A DNA stretch of 64,000 nucleotides from Pseudomonas faucium. GTDB taxonomy: Bacteria; Pseudomonadota; Gammaproteobacteria; Pseudomonadales; Pseudomonadaceae. Made by a program: the position numbers and the translations under genes. The notes under the pieces were generated by a model. It did not search any database. It was not told the origin of the DNA and was given only the letters and a program-made list of their open reading frames with translations. This document shows positions 38,433 through 48,745 of the stretch, piece after piece. The stretch is taken from NCBI RefSeq assembly GCF_021602585.1, contig NZ_BQIP01000008.1, forward strand, positions 62,001 through 126,000. The letters run 5' to 3'. How positions within the stretch are numbered: position 1 is the first letter of the stretch; every line of letters begins with the position of its first letter.

Positions 38433-39890
38433 ATGAGTGAAGAGATCCTGATCAACATCACCCCGATGGAATCACGTGTGGCGGTGGTGGAAAACGGGGT
38501 GCTGCAGGAAGTGCACGTCGAGCGCACCCTGCGCCGCGGCATCGTCGGCAATATCTACAAAGGCAAGGTGGTGCGCGTGCTGCCGGGCATGCAGGCGGCG
38601 TTCGTCGACATTGGCCTCGAGCGCGCGGCGTTCATCCATGCCTCGGAAATTTCCCAGCGCGAAGGCTCGGCGGTGGAGACCATCACTGCCTTGGTGCATG
38701 AGGGCCAGGCCCTGGTGGTCCAGGTCACCAAGGACCCAATCGGCACCAAGGGCGCACGCCTGACCACCCAGCTGTCGATTCCCTCGCGCTACCTGGTGTA
38801 CATGCCGCGCAGCAGCCATGTCGGTATTTCCCTGAAGATCGAAGACGAAGCCGAACGCGAGCGCCTCAAGCAGGTGGTCAGCGACTGCATCAACAACGAG
38901 AACATCAAGGACGCCGGTGGTTTCATCCTGCGCACCGCCGCCGAAGGCGCGCGTGCCGAAGAGATCCTCCAGGACATCCGCTACCTGCGCCGCCTGTGGG
39001 AGCAGATCGGCAGCCAAATCCAGACCTGCGGCGCGCCTACCGTCATCTACGAAGACCTAGGCCTGGCCCTGCGTACCCTGCGCGACCTGGTCAACCCGAA
39101 AATCGAGAAAATCCGCATCGACTCGCGGGAAACCTTCCAGAAAACCACGCAGTTCGTCGGCGAATTGATGCCGGAGATTGCCGATCGTCTGGAACATTAC
39201 CCCGGCGAGCGCCCAATTTTTGACTTGTATGGGGTCGAGGACGAAATCCAGCGCGCCCTGGAGCGCAAGGTGCCGCTCAAGTCGGGTGGCTACCTGGTGG
39301 TCGACCCGGCCGAGGCGATGACCACCATCGACGTCAACACCGGCGCCTTCGTTGGCCATCGCAACCTTGAAGAGACCATCTTCAAGACCAACCTCGAAGC
39401 GGCCACCGCCATTGCCCGGCAACTGCGACTGCGCAACATCGGCGGCATCATCATCATCGACTTCATCGACATGGAAGACGAAGAGCATCAGCGCCAGGTG
39501 CTGCGCACCCTGGAAAAGCAGCTCGAACGCGACCATGCCAAGACCAACATCATCGGCATCACCGAGCTGGGCCTGGTGCAGATGACCCGCAAGCGCACCC
39601 GCGAAAGCCTCGAACAGGTGCTGTGCGAGCCGTGCGTTGCCTGCCAGGGCCGCGGCAAGCTGAAGACCCCGGAAACCATCTGTTACGAAATCTTCCGCGA
39701 GATCCTCCGCGAAGCCCGCGCCTACCAGGCTGAGGGCTACCGGGTGCTGGCCAACCAGAAGGTGGTGGACCGCCTGCTCGATGAAGAATCGGGCAACGTG
39801 GCCGAGCTTGAAACCTTCATCGGTCGAACCATTCGCTTCCAGGTCGAGTCGATGTACTCGCAGGAACAATACGATGTGGTGCTGCTCTGA
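38433..39890 (+). CDS. rng: Ribonuclease G
   Basis: 485 residues. An S1 domain occupies about 35-125 (GNIYKGKVVRVLPGMQAAFV), the catalytic Mg-binding block is YLVVDPAEAMTTIDVNTGAF and IIIIDFIDMEDEEH, and the Zn-link motif CEPCVACQGRG is present. There is no C-terminal scaffold, which separates it from RNase E. It processes 16S rRNA 5' ends and some mRNAs. Confidence 0.96.
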   Translation: MSEEILINITPMESRVAVVENGVLQEVHVERTLRRGIVGNIYKGKVVRVLPGMQAAFVDIGLERAAFIHASEISQREGSAVETITALVHEGQALVVQVTKDPIGTKGARLTTQLSIPSRYLVYMPRSSHVGISLKIEDEAERERLKQVVSDCINNENIKDAGGFILRTAAEGARAEEILQDIRYLRRLWEQIGSQIQTCGAPTVIYEDLGLALRTLRDLVNPKIEKIRIDSRETFQKTTQFVGELMPEIADRLEHYPGERPIFDLYGVEDEIQRALERKVPLKSGGYLVVDPAEAMTTIDVNTGAFVGHRNLEETIFKTNLEAATAIARQLRLRNIGGIIIIDFIDMEDEEHQRQVLRTLEKQLERDHAKTNIIGITELGLVQMTRKRTRESLEQVLCEPCVACQGRGKLKTPETICYEIFREILREARAYQAEGYRVLANQKVVDRLLDEESGNVAELETFIGRTIRFQVESMYSQEQYDVVLL

Positions 39891-39978
39891 GGCTTTCTGA
39901 CGCACGCCACATGATGGCCGGGCTGGCAAAAGCGGTACCAGCAGCCATCATGGATAAACGAATCGGAGGGCCATGGCC

Positions 39979-42900
39979 ATGGGACGTCTGACCCGCGTTC
40001 TTGTCGCCTTGACCCGCTGGGGCCTGGGTATCTGCGCCCTGCTGGCGGTGCTGGTGGCGTTGTATGTCAGCCTCGGGCGCGAGCTGGTGCCGCTGGTGGC
40101 CGAATACCGTGCCGACGTCGAGGCCAAGGCCGAACAGGCCTTGGGCCTGCCGGTGCATGTGGGCGCCTTGGAAGGCCGCTGGAGTGGCCTGGCCCCGGTG
40201 CTCAGCGTGCGTGACCTGCAACTGGGCGACGGCGCCTCGGCCTTGCGCCTCGATGAGGTCAAAGTGGTGCCCGACCTGTGGGCCAGCCTGACTTCGCGCG
40301 AGGTGCGCCTGGCGCATATCCAGCTCGGTGGCTTGCAACTGATCCTGCGCGAAGACGAGCAGGGCGCCTGGGCCCTCGAAGGCTTGCCGAAGAAGGACGA
40401 CGCGCCACTGGACCCGGCCGAGCTGCTCGAGCGCCTGCGCCAGCTGGGGCGCATCGATGTGTTCGACAGCCAGGTGACGCTGCAACCCTGGCAGCGCGAC
40501 CCGCTGACCCTCACCTATGTAAGCCTCGGCCTCAAGGCCGGCGCCTCGCGCCAGGCCTTGGACCTGCGTGCGACCTTGCCCGACGGCCAGCCCCTGGCGG
40601 TCAACCTGCGCAGCCGGGCCACGGCCAGCAATTGGCGTGACGGCGAGGCCCAGGTTTACCTGAGCCTGCCGCAGAGCGACTGGGCGAGCTGGCTGCCGCC
40701 GCGCCTGCTTGGCCAGTGGCAGGCCCAGGCGCTGCGTGCCGGTGGCGAGTTCTGGGTCGACTGGAGCAAAGGCCAGCTGCAACAGGCCGTAGTGCGCCTC
40801 AACGCGCCCCAGCTGCGCGGTGCCTACACCGGGCGCAAGGCCGTGACCCTGGACAACCTGGCGCTGTCGGCGTGGTTCCAGCGCCAGGCGCAAGGTTTCG
40901 ATGTGGTCGTCGATTCGCTGGCCACCAACATCGGCAAGACCCGCTGGGAGTCGCACCTGCAGCTGCGCCAGCGGCCAGGCGCCGAACCTGCGGCTGAAAG
41001 CTGGCAGGTGCAGGCAGACCGCCTCGACCTGACCCCCCTGACCCCGCTGATCGATGCCCTGGCTCCGCTGCCGGAAAAACTCATGACCGTGGTCGATGCC
41101 TTGAAGGTCACAGGTGCCCTGCGCAATGTGCAACTCGAGGTGCGGCCCAAGGCCGAAGGCGACCAGCGCCTGCAGTTTGCCGCGAACCTGGAGAAGGTGG
41201 GCTTCGATGCCTATCACGGTGCGCCGGCCGCCGGCAATGTCAGCGGCAGCATCAGTGGCGACCTCGGGCATGGCGAACTGCGCCTCGATACCGATGCCTT
41301 CATGCTGCACCTGTACCCGATCTTCGCCAAACCCTGGCACTACGAGAAAGCCAATGCGCGCCTGACCTATGCCCTGGACAAGGACGGTTTCACCCTGACC
41401 GCTCCGTACCTGAAGGTGTTGGGCGAAGAGGGCAAGATCGCCGGCGATTTCCTGATTCGCCTGCTGTTCGCCGAAGGCACCGAGAGCTACATGGACCTGC
41501 GTGTGGGCCTGACCGAAGGCGACGGCCGCTACACCGCCAAGTACCTGCCCGAGGTGCTCAGCCCGGCACTCGACGAATGGCTGCGCAGCGCCATCGTCAA
41601 AGGCAATGTCGACCAGGGCTACTTCCAGTACCAGGGCTCGCTCAACCATGGCGCGACGCCTGAGTCGCGCAGCATCAGCCTGTTCTTCAAGGTGCATGAT
41701 GCGGCGTTGGACTTCCAGCCGGGCTGGCCCCAGGTGCAGCATGTCGATGGCGATGTGCTGATCGAGGACAGCGGTGTGCGCATCAAGGCCAGCAAGGGCC
41801 TGCTGCTCGATACCAAGGTCAGTGACGTCACCGTCAATATCCCCCACGTCGAGGGCAACGAGCACAGCCACCTGTTCCTCGACGGCCGCTTCGACGGCAC
41901 CCTCGGCGACGGCCTGAAGATTCTCAAAGAGGCGCCGATCGGCACGGGCGAGATCTTTGCCGGCTGGGAAGGCGAAGGGCCGCTCAAGGGCAAGGTCAAG
42001 CTCGACATCCCCCTGGCCCACGGCGAGCGGCCGAAAGTGCAGGTGGACTTCGCCACGTCCGACGCGCGCCTGAAGGTGGCCCCACCCACCTTGGAGCTGA
42101 GCCGCCTGAAGGGCGATTTCAGCTTCGATTTCGACAAGGGGCTCAGCGGCAAGAACATTGCCCTGCAGGCGTTCGGCAAGCCGGTGACCGCGCAGATCAC
42201 CGCCGAAGGCCAGGGCGGGCAGATGCAGACTCGCATCAATGCCAACGGCCAGGTAGCGCTCAAGGCCTTGACCGAGTGGCTGCAGTTCAAGCAGGCGCTG
42301 CCTGCCTCGGGCGAGCTGCCCTACCAGTTGCAGGTCAACCTGGGCAGCCGTGACAACAGCCTGAGCGTCAGCTCTTCGCTCAAGGGCCTGGCCATCGACC
42401 TGCCGGCGCCCTTCGGCAAGGCCGCGCAAGAGACCCGCAACACCCGTTTCGCCATGAATCTGCAAGGCCAGGAGCGGCGCTTCGATGCGGCCTACGATGA
42501 CCTTGCCCGGTTTGCCTATGCCGCGCCGCCCGACAAGCTCGGCCAGGGCCGTGGCGAGTTGCTGCTGGGCGCCGGCACCGCGCAACTGCCCGCCAGCCAA
42601 GGCCTGCGCGTGCGCGGGCGGCTGGACAAACTGGACCTGGCGCCCTGGCAGGAGCAGGCATCGCGCCTGGCGGGCGACGACCCGGGCGGCAATGCCCGGC
42701 AGAACCTGCAGAGCGTCGACCTGAGCATCGGCCAGCTCAAAGCCTTTGGCATGGACCTGAACCAGGCAGTGGTGCGCCTGGCGCGCAGTGGCCCGGCCTG
42801 GGATCTGCGCCTGGACAGCAAGGAAGTGATCGGCAATGCGCGGCTACCGGATAGTAAGGCCGCGCCGATGACCGTGCGCCTGCAGACCTTGCGCCTGCCT

Positions 42901-43788
42901 GCCGCCGACCCTGCACAGGCGCAGGCCGAGGAAGGCCCTGACCCGCTGGCCACGTTCGACCCGCGCAAGGTGCCGGCGCTGGACCTGAACATCGACAAGC
43001 TGTACCGCGGTAACGACCTGTTCGGCAGTGCAGCCCTGAAGCTGCGCCCGACCGCGCGCGGTGTGGCCGCGCAGGATGTGCAGCTGGACTTCAAGGGGCT
43101 GCAGGTCGACGGCGGCGGCGGCTGGGAGGGCACCCCCGGCGCCACCAGCAGCTGGTACAAGGGCCGCCTGAAAGGCAAGAACCTGGCCGATGTGCTCAAG
43201 GGCTGGGGCTTCGCCCCTACCGTGACCAGCCGCGATTTCCGCCTGGACGTGGACGGCCGCTGGCCCGGTTCGCCGGCCTGGGTCGGCCTGAAGCGCTTCT
43301 CGGGCAGCATGGATGCGGCGTTGAACAGCGGCCAGTTCGTCGAAGTGGAGGGCAGCGCCCAGGCCTTGCGCGTGTTCGGCCTGCTCAACTTCAACTCGAT
43401 CGGCCGCCGGCTGCGCCTGGACTTCTCCGACCTGTTCGACAAGGGCCTGGCCTACGACCGGGTCAGAGGCTTGCTGGTGGCCAGCAACGGGGTCTACGTG
43501 ACCCGCGAGCCGATCACCGTGACCGGGCCATCGAGCAATTTCGAGCTCGATGGCACCCTGGACATGGTTCGTGACCGAGTCGATGCCAACCTGCAGGTGA
43601 CCCTGCCTGTGACCAACAACCTGCCCCTGGCAGCGCTGATCGTGGGCGCGCCGGCGGTCGGCGGGGCGCTGTTCCTGGTCGACCGGCTGATCGGCGACCG
43701 GGTATCGCGCTTTGCCAGCGTGCACTATCGCGTCGAAGGGCCGTGGAAAGAGCCTAGAATCACCTTTGTGAAACCCTTCAACAAGTAG
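39979..43788 (+). CDS. yhdP: YhdP-family AsmA-like envelope lipid-transport protein
   Basis: 1269 residues from ATG 39979 (9 nt after GGAGG; ATG 39973 is only 3 nt away). One N-terminal membrane helix (RWGLGICALLAVLVALYVSL) anchors a very long beta-rich periplasmic part of repeated groove units, ending in the conserved DUF3971/AsmA_2 region (LDLNIDKLYRGNDLFGSAAL and RLRLDFSDLFDKGLAYDRV). Its E. coli relative moves phospholipid from inner to outer membrane alongside TamB and YdbH. It is the longest gene in the window. Confidence 0.93.
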   Translation: MGRLTRVLVALTRWGLGICALLAVLVALYVSLGRELVPLVAEYRADVEAKAEQALGLPVHVGALEGRWSGLAPVLSVRDLQLGDGASALRLDEVKVVPDLWASLTSREVRLAHIQLGGLQLILREDEQGAWALEGLPKKDDAPLDPAELLERLRQLGRIDVFDSQVTLQPWQRDPLTLTYVSLGLKAGASRQALDLRATLPDGQPLAVNLRSRATASNWRDGEAQVYLSLPQSDWASWLPPRLLGQWQAQALRAGGEFWVDWSKGQLQQAVVRLNAPQLRGAYTGRKAVTLDNLALSAWFQRQAQGFDVVVDSLATNIGKTRWESHLQLRQRPGAEPAAESWQVQADRLDLTPLTPLIDALAPLPEKLMTVVDALKVTGALRNVQLEVRPKAEGDQRLQFAANLEKVGFDAYHGAPAAGNVSGSISGDLGHGELRLDTDAFMLHLYPIFAKPWHYEKANARLTYALDKDGFTLTAPYLKVLGEEGKIAGDFLIRLLFAEGTESYMDLRVGLTEGDGRYTAKYLPEVLSPALDEWLRSAIVKGNVDQGYFQYQGSLNHGATPESRSISLFFKVHDAALDFQPGWPQVQHVDGDVLIEDSGVRIKASKGLLLDTKVSDVTVNIPHVEGNEHSHLFLDGRFDGTLGDGLKILKEAPIGTGEIFAGWEGEGPLKGKVKLDIPLAHGERPKVQVDFATSDARLKVAPPTLELSRLKGDFSFDFDKGLSGKNIALQAFGKPVTAQITAEGQGGQMQTRINANGQVALKALTEWLQFKQALPASGELPYQLQVNLGSRDNSLSVSSSLKGLAIDLPAPFGKAAQETRNTRFAMNLQGQERRFDAAYDDLARFAYAAPPDKLGQGRGELLLGAGTAQLPASQGLRVRGRLDKLDLAPWQEQASRLAGDDPGGNARQNLQSVDLSIGQLKAFGMDLNQAVVRLARSGPAWDLRLDSKEVIGNARLPDSKAAPMTVRLQTLRLPAADPAQAQAEEGPDPLATFDPRKVPALDLNIDKLYRGNDLFGSAALKLRPTARGVAAQDVQLDFKGLQVDGGGGWEGTPGATSSWYKGRLKGKNLADVLKGWGFAPTVTSRDFRLDVDGRWPGSPAWVGLKRFSGSMDAALNSGQFVEVEGSAQALRVFGLLNFNSIGRRLRLDFSDLFDKGLAYDRVRGLLVASNGVYVTREPITVTGPSSNFELDGTLDMVRDRVDANLQVTLPVTNNLPLAALIVGAPAVGGALFLVDRLIGDRVSRFASVHYRVEGPWKEPRITFVKPFNK

Positions 43789-43802
43789 TTCCGGGAGTGC
43801 CC

Positions 43803-44654
43803 ATGAAGGCAGCGGTTATCCAGATGGTCAGCCAGGACGATGTGCTGGCCAACCTGCAGCGGGCGGGTGCTCTGCTTGAACAGGCGGCCTTCGGCGGCGC
43901 CCGGCTGGCGGTGCTGCCCGAGAACTTCGCGGCCATGGGCCGCAAGGACGCCGCCGCCATCGGCCGTGCCGAAGCCATGGGCGAGGGGCCGATACTGCCC
44001 TGGTTGAAACGCACCGCCCGCGACCTCAGATTATGGATAGTTGCCGGCACCTTGCCGCTGCCGCCCGAAGGTCGGCCCGAGGCCAAGGCCCATGCCTGCT
44101 CGTTGCTGATCGACGAACACGGTGAGGTGGTGGCGCGTTATGACAAGCTGCACCTGTTCGACGTCGATGTGGCCGACAACCGCGGCCGCTACCGTGAGTC
44201 CGACGACTACGCCCACGGCGCCCAGGTGGTGGTGGCCGATACGCCAGTCGGGCGCGTGGGGCTCAGCGTCTGCTACGACTTGCGCTTCCCCGAGCTGTAC
44301 AGCGCCCTGCGCGGCGCCGGCGCGGAACTGATCACGGCACCTGCCGCGTTCACTGCGGTCACAGGGGCAGCGCACTGGGAAGTGCTGATTCGCGCCCGCG
44401 CCATCGAGACCCAGTGCTATGTGCTGGCGGCGGCCCAGGGCGGCACCCATCCCGGCCCGCGGGAAACCCACGGGCAAGCGGCGATCATCGACCCCTGGGG
44501 GCGGATCGTTGCCGAACAGGCGCGCGGCGAGGCGGTATTGATCGCCGCGCGCGACCCTGACGAACAAGCGTCCATACGGGCGCGCATGCCGGTGGTTTCG
44601 CACCGGCGCTTTTTCTCGCAGGACGCCTTGCGCCCTGCGCACACCTCGGAGTGA
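43803..44654 (+). CDS. Carbon-nitrogen hydrolase (Nit/omega-amidase-like)
   Basis: 283 residues from ATG 43803, with GGGAG 5 nt upstream. The catalytic triad of the nitrilase superfamily is Glu40 (LPENFAA), Lys115 (RYDKLHLFD) and Cys157 ([12 protein letters not shown]). It is closest in layout to Nit1/Nit2-type deaminated-glutathione amidases. It sits between yhdP and tldD, 14 bp from yhdP. Confidence 0.9.
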   Translation: MKAAVIQMVSQDDVLANLQRAGALLEQAAFGGARLAVLPENFAAMGRKDAAAIGRAEAMGEGPILPWLKRTARDLRLWIVAGTLPLPPEGRPEAKAHACSLLIDEHGEVVARYDKLHLFDVDVADNRGRYRESDDYAHGAQVVVADTPVGRVGLSVCYDLRFPELYSALRGAGAELITAPAAFTAVTGAAHWEVLIRARAIETQCYVLAAAQGGTHPGPRETHGQAAIIDPWGRIVAEQARGEAVLIAARDPDEQASIRARMPVVSHRRFFSQDALRPAHTSE

Positions 44655-44656
44655 CT

Positions 44657-46096
44657 ATGAGCCAGATGTTATCCACCGTCAGCGAGCAGCTCCTGGCCCC
44701 AGGCGGACTGACCCTGGACAGCCTGCAGGCTGTGCTGGGCGAGTTGGCCGGCCCGGGCATCGACGCCGCCGACCTGTATTTCCAGGGCCAGATTTCGGAA
44801 ACCTGGGCGCTGGAGGACGGCATCGTCAAGGAAGGCAGCTTCAACCTCGACCAGGGCGTGGGCGTGCGTGCCCAGTCGGGTGAGAAGACCGGTTTCGCCT
44901 ACAGCAACGCGATCAACCTCGAGGCGCTGACCTCGGCGGCACGCGCTGCGCGTTCGATTTCCCGTGCGGGTCAGAACGGCAAGGTGCAGGCCTTCCGCAG
45001 CCAGGACGTGACGGCCCTGTATGCGCCCGATAACCCGCTGGATGTGCTCAGCCGCGCCGAGAAGGTCGAGCTGCTCAAGCGCGTGGACGCCGCCACCCGT
45101 GCGCTGGACCCGCGCATCCAGCAGGTCAGCGTGAGCATGGCCGGGGTCTGGGAGCGCATCCTGATTGCTGCCGCCGATGGCAGCCTGGCGGCCGATGTGC
45201 GGCCGCTGGTGCGTTTCAATGTCAGCGTCATCGTCGAGCAGAACGGCCGTCGCGAACGCGGTGGGCAGGGCGGTGGCGGGCGTACCGACTACCGCTTCTT
45301 CACCGAAGAGAAGGTCATGGGTTATGCCCGCGAAGCGCTGCGCCAGGCGCTGGTGAACCTGGAAGCGATCCCGGCGCCGGCGGGCACCCTGCCAGTGGTG
45401 CTGGGTTCGGGCTGGTCGGGCGTGCTGCTGCACGAGGCCGTGGGCCATGGCCTGGAAGGCGACTTCAACCGCAAGGGCAGCTCGGCGTTCAGTGGCCGCC
45501 TGGGTGAGAAAGTGGCATCGAGCCTGTGCACCATCGTCGACGATGGCACCCTCGAAGGCCGCCGTGGTTCGCTGAGCGTGGACGACGAAGGTACCCCCAC
45601 CGAATGCACCACGCTGATCGAGAACGGCATTCTCAAGGGCTACATGCAGGACAAGCTCAATGCCCGCCTGATGGGCATGGCCGTGACCGGCAACGGCCGC
45701 CGCGAATCCTACGCGCACCTGCCGATGCCGCGCATGACCAACACCTACATGCGCGCCGGCGAAAGCGACCCGCAGGAGATCATCGCCTCGGTGAAGAAGG
45801 GCATCTACTGCGCCAACCTCGGCGGCGGCCAGGTGGACATCACCAGCGGCAAGTTCGTGTTTTCAACCAGCGAGGCCTACCTGATCGAGGACGGCAAGAT
45901 CACCGCCCCGGTCAAGGGCGCGACCCTGATCGGCAACGGGCCTGAGGCCATGAGCCGGGTATCGATGGTCGGCAACGACCTGGCGCCAGACAGTGGCGTG
46001 GGGACGTGTGGCAAGGATGGACAGTCGGTGCCCGTGGGCGTTGGCCAGCCGACCTTGAAGCTGGATGCGATCACCGTCGGCGGTACCGGCGCGTGA
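44657..46096 (+). CDS. tldD: TldD metalloprotease subunit
   Basis: 479 residues from ATG 44657. The zinc-binding [11 protein letters not shown] motif is intact, as is GFVHGGLGGGHVDITSG-like [16 protein letters not shown]. With TldE/PmbA it forms a heterodimeric protease that trims unfolded peptides and matures microcins. The partner pmbA lies beyond yjgA. Confidence 0.96.
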   Translation: MSQMLSTVSEQLLAPGGLTLDSLQAVLGELAGPGIDAADLYFQGQISETWALEDGIVKEGSFNLDQGVGVRAQSGEKTGFAYSNAINLEALTSAARAARSISRAGQNGKVQAFRSQDVTALYAPDNPLDVLSRAEKVELLKRVDAATRALDPRIQQVSVSMAGVWERILIAAADGSLAADVRPLVRFNVSVIVEQNGRRERGGQGGGGRTDYRFFTEEKVMGYAREALRQALVNLEAIPAPAGTLPVVLGSGWSGVLLHEAVGHGLEGDFNRKGSSAFSGRLGEKVASSLCTIVDDGTLEGRRGSLSVDDEGTPTECTTLIENGILKGYMQDKLNARLMGMAVTGNGRRESYAHLPMPRMTNTYMRAGESDPQEIIASVKKGIYCANLGGGQVDITSGKFVFSTSEAYLIEDGKITAPVKGATLIGNGPEAMSRVSMVGNDLAPDSGVGTCGKDGQSVPVGVGQPTLKLDAITVGGTGA

Positions 46097-46100
46097 TGGC

Positions 46101-46135
46101 AGCACCGGGGCTGCGCGCATGGCAGCCCCGGTGCT
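46101..46135. terminator. Convergent hairpin after tldD and yjgA
   Basis: AGCACCGGGGCTGC (46101-46114) and its exact complement (46122-46135), 7-nt loop. It begins 5 bp after tldD and ends 6 bp before the yjgA stop, so it could end both transcripts. T runs are short on both sides. Confidence 0.55.
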
Positions 46136-46140
46136 TGCCG

Positions 46141-46662
46141 TCAGCGCAGGCCGCGCTGGATTTCGTCGAGGTCGCGGATGTACTTGAACACCTTGCGCGC
46201 AGCGGCGGGCGGTTTGTTCCGCGCTTTTTCGTGCTGGGCATGGCGGATCAGCGAACGCAGCTGCTGGCGGTCGGTGTCGGGGTACTCGTTGACGAAGCGC
46301 TCGAGGTCTTCGTCATTGCCGTCGATCAGGCGGTCGCGCCAGCGTTCCAGGCTGTGGAAGCGCTCGTTGTACTGGCGGCTGGAGCTGTCGATCTGCTCGA
46401 GCACCGCATGGATGGCGTCCAGGTCCTGGTCGCGCATCAGCTTGCCGACGAACGACATGTGGCGTTTGCGTGCGCCGTGGGCGGTGTGCTTGCTGGCCTC
46501 GGCCAGGGCCTTGCGCAGCTCGTCGGTCAGCGGCAGGCGCGCCAGGGTATCGGCCTTGACCGTGGTCAGGCGCTCGCCGAGTTCGACCAGCGCATGCAGC
46601 TCGCGCTTGATCTGGGTTTTGCTTTTTTCGCCGTCGAAGGCGTCGTCGTATGAATCAACCAT
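46141..46662 (-). CDS. yjgA: DarP/YjgA ribosome-associated protein (DUF615)
   Basis: 173 residues, charged and helical. [20 protein letters not shown] and [16 protein letters not shown] match DUF615/DarP, which helps late 50S assembly. It is read opposite to tldD and pmbA in their midst. Its upstream region (46663-46770) is shared with pmbA. Confidence 0.94.
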   Translation of the reverse strand: MVDSYDDAFDGEKSKTQIKRELHALVELGERLTTVKADTLARLPLTDELRKALAEASKHTAHGARKRHMSFVGKLMRDQDLDAIHAVLEQIDSSSRQYNERFHSLERWRDRLIDGNDEDLERFVNEYPDTDRQQLRSLIRHAQHEKARNKPPAAARKVFKYIRDLDEIQRGLR

Positions 46663-46770
46663 GGTGGCAGTCCGCTAGAAATCGCCGCCATGATAACCAG
46701 TCGGGGGCCGCTTGTCCGGCCCGGTCGTAGAATGACCCTTGCCGAACGCAGAATTTGAGTGGAGAAAACC

Positions 46771-48117
46771 ATGAGTGCAGTCCAGAGCGTAGGCCCCAAG
46801 GACCTGCCAGCGTTGCAGGAGCAGGTCGAAGCGATCGTCGCCGAGGCGCGCCGGCAGGGTGCCAGCGCCTGTGAGGTGGCGGTATCGCTGGAGCAGGGCC
46901 TGTCCACCACGGTGCGCCAGCGCGAAGTCGAAACGGTCGAATTCAATCGCGACCAGGGCTTTGGCATCACCCTCTATGTCGGCCAGCGCAAGGGCTCGGC
47001 CAGTACCTCGGCCAGTGGCCCGGAGGCGATTCGCGAAACCGTGGCCGCCGCCCTCGCCATTGCCAAGCACACCTCCGAGGACGAATGCGCAGGCCTTGCC
47101 GATGCGGCGTTGATGGCCCGCGAGATTCCCGACCTCGACCTCTACCATGACTGGGACATCGAGCCGGAGAAGGCCATCGAGATGGCGCTGGCCTGCGAGG
47201 CTGCGGCGTTCGACGCCGATCCGCGCATTCTCAATGCCGATGGCACCACCTTGAACACCCACCAGGGTTGCCGGGTCTACGGCAACAGCCACGGGTTCAT
47301 CGGCGGTTACGCCTCTACTCGGCACAGCCTGAGCTGCGTGATGATCGCCGAGGGCGACGGGCAGATGCAGCGCGACTACTGGTACGACGTGAACCGCCAG
47401 GGCAACCTTTTGGCCGACCCGCGCAGCATCGGCCAGCGCGCAGCCCTGCGCGCCGCGAGCCGCCTCGGCGCCCGCCCGGTGCCGACCTGCGAGGTGCCGG
47501 TGCTGTTCTCCGCCGAGCTGGCGGGTGGTTTGTTCGGCAGCTTCCTCTCGGCCATCTCCGGCGGCAACCTGTACCGCAAGTCGTCGTTCCTCGATGGTGC
47601 GATGGGGCAACGCCTGTTCCCCAGCTGGCTGACCCTCGACGAACGCCCGCATATCCCTCGCGCGCTGGGCAGCGCCGCCTTCGACGGCGATGGGCTGGCG
47701 ACCTATGCCAAGCCGTTCGTCGACAAAGGCGAGCTGGTGTCCTACCTGCTGGGCACCTATTCGGGGCGCAAGCTGGGCCTGCCAAGCACGGCGAATGCCG
47801 GTGGCGTGCATAACCTCTACGTCACCCATGGCGTGGAAGACCAGGCGGCGCTGATTCGTCGCATGGGGCGCGGACTGCTGGTGACCGAGTTGATGGGGCA
47901 TGGGCTGAACATGGTGACCGGCGACTATTCGCGCGGTGCGGCGGGGTTCTGGGTCGAGAATGGCGAGATTCAGCACGCTGTTCAGGAAGTGACCATTGCC
48001 GGCAACATGAAGGACATGTTCCAGCAGATCGTCGCGATTGGCAGCGATCTTGAGACACGCAGCAACATTCACACAGGGTCGGTGCTGATCGAGCGGATGA
48101 CCGTCGCCGGTAGCTGA
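46771..48117 (+). CDS. pmbA: PmbA/TldE protease subunit
   Basis: 448 residues from ATG 46771 with GGAG 6 nt upstream; the GTG at 46759 is not needed. It has the TldD-like fold without HExxxH. LMGHGLNMVTGDYSRGAAGFW and the tail ERMTVAG are typical. It partners TldD. Confidence 0.96.
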   Translation: MSAVQSVGPKDLPALQEQVEAIVAEARRQGASACEVAVSLEQGLSTTVRQREVETVEFNRDQGFGITLYVGQRKGSASTSASGPEAIRETVAAALAIAKHTSEDECAGLADAALMAREIPDLDLYHDWDIEPEKAIEMALACEAAAFDADPRILNADGTTLNTHQGCRVYGNSHGFIGGYASTRHSLSCVMIAEGDGQMQRDYWYDVNRQGNLLADPRSIGQRAALRAASRLGARPVPTCEVPVLFSAELAGGLFGSFLSAISGGNLYRKSSFLDGAMGQRLFPSWLTLDERPHIPRALGSAAFDGDGLATYAKPFVDKGELVSYLLGTYSGRKLGLPSTANAGGVHNLYVTHGVEDQAALIRRMGRGLLVTELMGHGLNMVTGDYSRGAAGFWVENGEIQHAVQEVTIAGNMKDMFQQIVAIGSDLETRSNIHTGSVLIERMTVAGS

Positions 48118-48125
48118 TGCTTCAT

Positions 48126-48225
48126 CTGTACCGGCCTCTTCGCGGGGCAAGCCCGCTCCCACAGGTTCTGCGCTGTAGCGGGATACCCGTGGGAGCCGGC
48201 TTGCCCCGCGAAGAGGCCGGTACAG
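48126..48225. repeat. REP-type inverted repeat, 37-bp arms with one mismatch
   Basis: Arms 48126-48162 and 48189-48225, the longest in the window (core CCTCTTCGCGGGGCAAGCC). Located just after pmbA. Confidence 0.9.
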
Positions 48226-48243
48226 AAATAGACTGTTTTAAAG

Positions 48244-48269
48244 AACCCGGCCCTCGCGCCGGGTTTTTT
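48244..48269 (+). terminator. Rho-independent terminator
   Basis: AACCCGGC-CCTCGC-GCCGGGTT (48244-48265) runs into TTTTTT (48264-48269). It ends the pmbA transcript and insulates the Fur-controlled promoter that follows. Confidence 0.9.
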
Positions 48270-48287
48270 ACTTTCGTCGCACCCCTC

Positions 48288-48330
48288 TTGAAGTGATTCT
48301 ATTTATCACTTAATAATGAATATCATTATC
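48288..48330 (+). promoter_or_regulatory. Fur-controlled promoter of fagA-fumC-orfX-sodA
   Basis: -35 TTGAAG (48288-48293), 18-bp spacer, -10 AATAAT (48312-48317). A Fur box, AATAATGAATATCATTATC (48312-48330), matches 16 of 19 positions of GATAATGATAATCATTATC and covers the -10 box and start point. Iron-loaded Fur should block the promoter, so the operon is on when iron is low. Confidence 0.85.
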
Positions 48331-48343
48331 CAGTAACTTGGCG

Positions 48344-48745
48344 ATGATGTTCATGAAACCCGTCCTGCGCGAACTGCCCTACCTGGAAAACTGGCGCTGG
48401 CTCAGCCGGCGCATCCGCTGCGCCCTCGAACCCGACGAGCCGCGCCTGATCGAGCACTACCTGGCCGAAGGCCGCTACCTGGTGTGCTGCACCGAAACCT
48501 CGTCATGGACGGTGGCGCTGACCTCGTTCCGCCTGCTCCTGGATACCGCCTGCGACCGCATGCTGCCCTGGCATTGGCGCTGCCTGTGCCTGGACCAGGC
48601 CTGGCGCCCGCTGCTCGACCTGCGCAACCTCGATCGCCGCGAACAGAACCAGCGCTGGCAACCCTATGCCCTGCAACTGGCCAATTGCCGGTTGCTGCCG
48701 TCGATTTCTCCCGATGAACTGATGCAAGGATTTGATGATGAGTGA
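48344..48745 (+). CDS. fagA: FagA, Fur-associated small protein
   Basis: 133 residues from ATG 48344 (48347 and 48353 are possible; no clear ribosome site exists, and the leader should be only about 20 nt). It is rich in Trp, Arg and Leu (LENWRWLSRRIRCALEPDEP) with a Cys pair (LVCCTE), and has no recognised domain. Its position first in the fumC-sodA operon identifies it as FagA. Expressed under iron limitation; role not established. Confidence 0.85.
   Translation: MMFMKPVLRELPYLENWRWLSRRIRCALEPDEPRLIEHYLAEGRYLVCCTETSSWTVALTSFRLLLDTACDRMLPWHWRCLCLDQAWRPLLDLRNLDRREQNQRWQPYALQLANCRLLPSISPDELMQGFDDE

Noticed and set aside
39817-42600. 927-codon open frame antisense to yhdP
   Set aside because: High GC third positions in yhdP leave the opposite strand open. 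The product is a low-complexity Gly/Gln/Leu/Ala mix with no domain or ribosome site.
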